From: Lachnospiraceae bacterium UBA4317
Lineage (GTDB): Bacteria; Bacillota_A; Clostridia; Lachnospirales; Lachnospiraceae
Length of the DNA stretch: 9,037 nucleotides
Assembly (NCBI GenBank): GCA_002394525.1
Contig: DGUF01000096.1
Span: 5,050-14,086 of the forward strand
Direction: 5' to 3'
Shown here: positions 6,630 through 9,037 of the stretch, piece by piece
Position numbering within the stretch: position 1 is the first letter of the stretch
How the letters are laid out: the number at the start of each line of letters is the position of its first letter
Position numbers and translations under genes: made by a program
Notes under the pieces: model-generated
What the model was told of the DNA's origin: nothing
Seen by the model: the letters and a program-made list of their open reading frames with translations, nothing else
Databases searched by the model: none

Positions 6630-7613
6630 TTAAAGGGTCTCCCTGATCACACGCATCACGTTCTTATAGGCGAATTTCTCGATCTGTGCTTCAGTGAGGC
6701 CCTGTTTCGCAAGTTCATGGAACAGCAGTCCCATCTGTTCAGGGTGCTCCAGTTCCATATCCCCCTGGATCCCGTCAAAATCTGTGCCAAGCGCCGGAAG
6801 ATCTTCTCCGCCGACCTTAAACATATGCATCACATGATCCGCCAGATTTTTGACCGTCTGCCTGCCGGGGCCAACGAATCCGGGATAGAAGTTGAGCCCG
6901 GATACCCCGCCTTTATCCGCGAGCACCCGGATCATGTCATCGGTAAGGTTCCTGCTGTGGCCTGTGATCTCCCTGCAATTGGAATGTGACGCTATGAATG
7001 GCTTTTTGCTGATTTTTGCAACGTCGTAAAACCCTCCGTCTGAAAGGTGTGAGACATCCACCAACATGCCGAGATGGTTCATCTCTTCGACAGCCTCTTT
7101 TCCGAATGCTGTCAGGCCTCTCTGCATGATCTCCCTGTCAGTCGAATTGGGAAAGCCGAAGCAGTTCGCATAATTCCAGGTAAGGGCGATCGCCCTCACT
7201 CCGTCGGAATGCAGCTTTCTGAGGTTGTCCATGTCTCCATTAACAATTCTTCCGTCTTCGATCGTCAGCATGGCTGACATGATCCCGGCGGCATAGTTTT
7301 TTTCGATTTCCCCGGCGCTGTATGCCATGCGTATCTCATCTGAATGGCTGGCTGTCTCCGCTATCAGAGCATTTCTCAATGCCTCATACAGCTCATCGTC
7401 ACTGATCGGTTCTCTCCTCCATCCGGGCATCCCTTCCCTGTATGTCTGCCATGAGGGGAAAAATATGGCGTAAAACTGCAGCATCTGTTTCGCCGCGATC
7501 TGATGTTCAAAGCTTTGCATTCCATTCCCGGATACGATCGATCCGGATCCGCTCTCGATCACTCTCAGCAGTGTATCGCAATGCATGTCGGCATAAGTAT
7601 AAAAGTTATCCAT
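6630..7613 (-). CDS. Membrane-dipeptidase-family (peptidase M19) zinc dipeptidase
   Basis: Metal-dependent hydrolase of 327 residues with a complete metal site by comparison with renal dipeptidase: His11 and Asp13 (HCD), bridging Glu119 (TIEDG), His189 (VDVSHLSD) and His210 (ASHSN), plus Arg221 (HSRNLTDD) and Asp278 (GTDFDG). The substrate-side His of the mammalian enzyme (in LTH) is replaced by Trp146-Asn147 (LTWNY), a form I recall as common in Firmicutes members. There is no signal peptide, so the enzyme should be cytosolic and cleave dipeptides, possibly including D-containing ones; the substrate is not determined. The ATG at 7611-7613 is preferred to the GTG four codons upstream because GTGAGG lies six bases before the ATG and nothing similar precedes the GTG. 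Hand counts of two 60-base stretches give 47-48% GC against 63% in a sample of the ATPase gene. It converges on the LOG-family gene with no room for a terminator. I see no clear promoter in 7614-7682. Confidence 0.92.
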   Translation of the reverse strand: MDNFYTYADMHCDTLLRVIESGSGSIVSGNGMQSFEHQIAAKQMLQFYAIFFPSWQTYREGMPGWRREPISDDELYEALRNALIAETASHSDEIRMAYSAGEIEKNYAAGIMSAMLTIEDGRIVNGDMDNLRKLHSDGVRAIALTWNYANCFGFPNSTDREIMQRGLTAFGKEAVEEMNHLGMLVDVSHLSDGGFYDVAKISKKPFIASHSNCREITGHSRNLTDDMIRVLADKGGVSGLNFYPGFVGPGRQTVKNLADHVMHMFKVGGEDLPALGTDFDGIQGDMELEHPEQMGLLFHELAKQGLTEAQIEKFAYKNVMRVIRETL

Positions 7614-7682
7614 GATCTGCCTCACTCACTAAGAAATAGATAAAGGGTCACAACTTCCTGCCCCGCGGTTTTCAGGGCCTGC

Positions 7683-7730
7683 AAAAAAAGCATTGTACGC
7701 ATTTTTAAATGAATGCCTACAATGCTTTTT
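7683..7730 (-). terminator. Intrinsic terminator of serA
   Basis: A perfect 13-pair inverted repeat, AAAAAGCATTGTA (7685-7697) with TACAATGCTTTTT (7718-7730), is extended after one C-C mismatch by GCATT (7699-7703) with AATGC (7712-7716) around an 8-base loop. On the minus strand the stem runs into seven T (7683-7689). It lies 30 bases past the serA stop, as expected for a terminator, and the A/T-flanked arms could also work in the other direction. It isolates serA from the dipeptidase gene. Confidence 0.92.
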
Positions 7731-7760
7731 CAAATTACAGACGGTCCTTCTTCAGGTTCC

Positions 7761-8933
7761 TCAGCAGGATCTGCAGATCTCGCGGACGCGGAAGACACCG
7801 GAAATGCTGCGGATCTCGTCCAGAAGGGCCGGATCAGGCGCATTGTCCAGGTCGAACATGGTATACTCGACCTCTTTTTTGGACTTACTGGCCATGCTGG
7901 CGATGTTGACATCCGACCTGCCGATGATGCTGGTCAGCTGGGTGATCATGTTGGCCTTGTTCTCATGGAAGACACTGATCCGGTTGCCGGTCTCGGACTT
8001 GCCGAGATCGCAGTCGGGATAGTTGACGCTGTGCTTGATGTTGCCGTTCTCCAGGTAATCCGACAGCTCTTCGACAGCCATGACCGCGCAGTTGTCCTCG
8101 GCCTCCTCGGTGGAGGCGCCCAGATGGGGAATGGTGATGCAGCCGCGGCGGCCTGCGACCGTGGAGTTAGGGAAATCCGAGACATAGCGGCGGATCTTGC
8201 CTGCCCGCAGGGCCAGGACGACCGCCTCCTCATCCACCAGGACATCCCTGGCCATATTGATCAGGATCACACCGGTCTTCATCATGGCGATGGCATGGTC
8301 GTCGATCATCCCCTTCGTGGAGGGAAGGGCCGGCACATGGATGGTGATATAATCGCAGACATCATAGATGTCCTCGATCCGGATCACATGGTTGATGCGG
8401 CTGGACAGGTGCCATGCGGAGTCCACGGACACATAGGGGTCATAGCCGTAGACCTCCATGCCCAGGTTGACAGCGGTATTGGCGACCTGGACACCGATCG
8501 CGCCCAGTCCGATGATGCCGATCTTCTTGCCCTGCAGCTCCGTGCCGGCAAAGCGCTTTTTCTCCTTCTCGGCGACCTTGGCGATATCCTCGTTGTTCCA
8601 GTTGGCGCGGACCCAGTCTACGCCCTCGACGATATCTCTGGAGGCCAGCAGCATACCGGCAAAGACCAGCTCCTTGACACCGTTGGCATTGGCTCCGGGC
8701 GTATTGAAGACGACGATTCCCTTTTTGGCGAGTTCATCGATCGGGATATTGTTGACACCGGCTCCCGCGCGGGCGATCGCCAGCGTCTGGTCGGAAAACT
8801 CCATGCCGTGCATGGAGGCAGACCGCACCAGGATGCCGTTGGCCTCCTGCAGGTCCTCTGTCAGCTGATACTGGTCCGTAAATTTCTCCAGACCCTTTTC
8901 CGATATATTATTGAGACAGGCATATTTAAACAT
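7761..8933 (-). CDS. serA: D-3-phosphoglycerate dehydrogenase with C-terminal ACT domain
   Basis: NAD-dependent first enzyme of serine synthesis, oxidising 3-phosphoglycerate to 3-phosphohydroxypyruvate; 390 residues, the short form of the family with an ACT domain but no intervening domain. It has a substrate-binding region (1-100), NAD motif GLGAIG (142-147) with Asp165 for the ribose, catalytic Arg229 (NMARDVLVDEE) and His270 (PHLGAST). The ACT domain, which may sense serine, runs from about 318 to the end. The Glu that normally completes the Arg-Glu-His set should lie in the DFP segment (E. coli has FPTEP), but here it reads DFPNSTVAG, with Ser257 at the aligned position. The ATG at 8931-8933 has AGGAAGGAAG about 11 bases upstream, slightly far. 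It has its own promoter and terminator, so it is probably monocistronic on this side. Confidence 0.94.
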   Translation of the reverse strand: MFKYACLNNISEKGLEKFTDQYQLTEDLQEANGILVRSASMHGMEFSDQTLAIARAGAGVNNIPIDELAKKGIVVFNTPGANANGVKELVFAGMLLASRDIVEGVDWVRANWNNEDIAKVAEKEKKRFAGTELQGKKIGIIGLGAIGVQVANTAVNLGMEVYGYDPYVSVDSAWHLSSRINHVIRIEDIYDVCDYITIHVPALPSTKGMIDDHAIAMMKTGVILINMARDVLVDEEAVVLALRAGKIRRYVSDFPNSTVAGRRGCITIPHLGASTEEAEDNCAVMAVEELSDYLENGNIKHSVNYPDCDLGKSETGNRISVFHENKANMITQLTSIIGRSDVNIASMASKSKKEVEYTMFDLDNAPDPALLDEIRSISGVFRVREICRSC

Positions 8934-9003
8934 TGTCGATACCGCTTCCTTCCTGATCTTTTAAAAAACCAAATGAGATACAAGCATTTTTGCCATGTAG
9001 CGA

Positions 9004-9032
9004 ATATTAATGATTTAACGCGTTAATGTCAA
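9004..9032 (-). promoter_or_regulatory. serA promoter with palindromic spacer
   Basis: On the minus strand TTGACA (9027-9032) is a perfect -35, followed by a 17-base spacer and TAATAT (9004-9009), a 4-of-6 match to the -10. The predicted start is near 8996, giving a leader of about 60 bases. Most of the spacer is the perfect palindrome TTAACGCGTTAA (9015-9026), which touches the -35 box and could be an operator. Confidence 0.75.
9015..9026. promoter_or_regulatory. Perfect 12-bp palindrome between -35 and -10 of serA (candidate operator)
   Basis: TTAACGCGTTAA is fully self-complementary, and its GC core CGCG stands out in AT-rich surroundings. A dimeric repressor bound here would cover both promoter boxes. 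I do not recognise the regulator. Chance occurrence of a 12-bp palindrome is possible, but the position is suggestive. Confidence 0.45.
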
Positions 9033-9037
9033 TACTG

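Noticed and set aside
7713..9026. Plus-strand open frame of 437 codons opposite serA
   Set aside because: Antisense to an unmistakable serA, no recognisable domain, and it runs through the serA terminator and promoter.

Overview
The window looks like chromosomal sequence from a fairly GC-rich member of the Clostridia; Lachnospiraceae is my best guess. This rests on strong AGGAGG-type ribosome binding sites, consensus sigma-A promoters, a short ACT-domain SerA and the nucleoside-ABC operon order known from Firmicutes. No taxonomic marker gene is present, so the assignment is an inference.

Layout. Positions 1-62 hold a short palindromic tandem repeat built on CTGTCCCCCTGTCACA. Positions 81-5622, all on the minus strand, form one four-gene operon: a BMP-family lipoprotein (4438-5622), a double ATPase (2218-4299) and two membrane permeases (994-2190 and 81-1001). 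The order matches Bacillus nupN-O-P-Q, so this is most likely an importer of purine or other nucleosides. Positions 5623-6070 are a 448-base non-coding divergent promoter region. It carries two back-to-back promoters sharing an 11-base box, a 38-base tandem repeat (three units) in the operon leader, and a small UCCG-loop hairpin. Positions 6071-6622 (+) encode a LOG-family nucleotide phosphoribohydrolase. It meets tail-to-tail, 7 bases apart, an M19 dipeptidase on the minus strand (6630-7613) of visibly lower GC. A strong hairpin terminator (7683-7730) separates the dipeptidase from serA (7761-8933, minus), whose promoter at 9004-9032 has a perfect 12-bp palindrome as most of its spacer.

How it fits together. 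The operon brings nucleosides in: the lipoprotein captures them, the two permeases form the channel, and the ATPase drives transport. The divergent LOG-family enzyme acts on nucleoside monophosphates, so the two transcription units may share a purine-salvage role. The dipeptidase and serA (serine synthesis) are ordinary metabolic neighbours with their own transcription signals.

Most unusual points: the ATPase has an extra C-terminal tail of about 185 residues, low-complexity Pro/Glu/Ala-rich sequence ending in a near-perfect Met/Leu heptad coiled coil; the operon leader has three repeated hairpin units that could refold in alternative pairings; and the SerA active-site Glu position appears to be Ser. 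None of these proves a new system; the first two deserve follow-up most.
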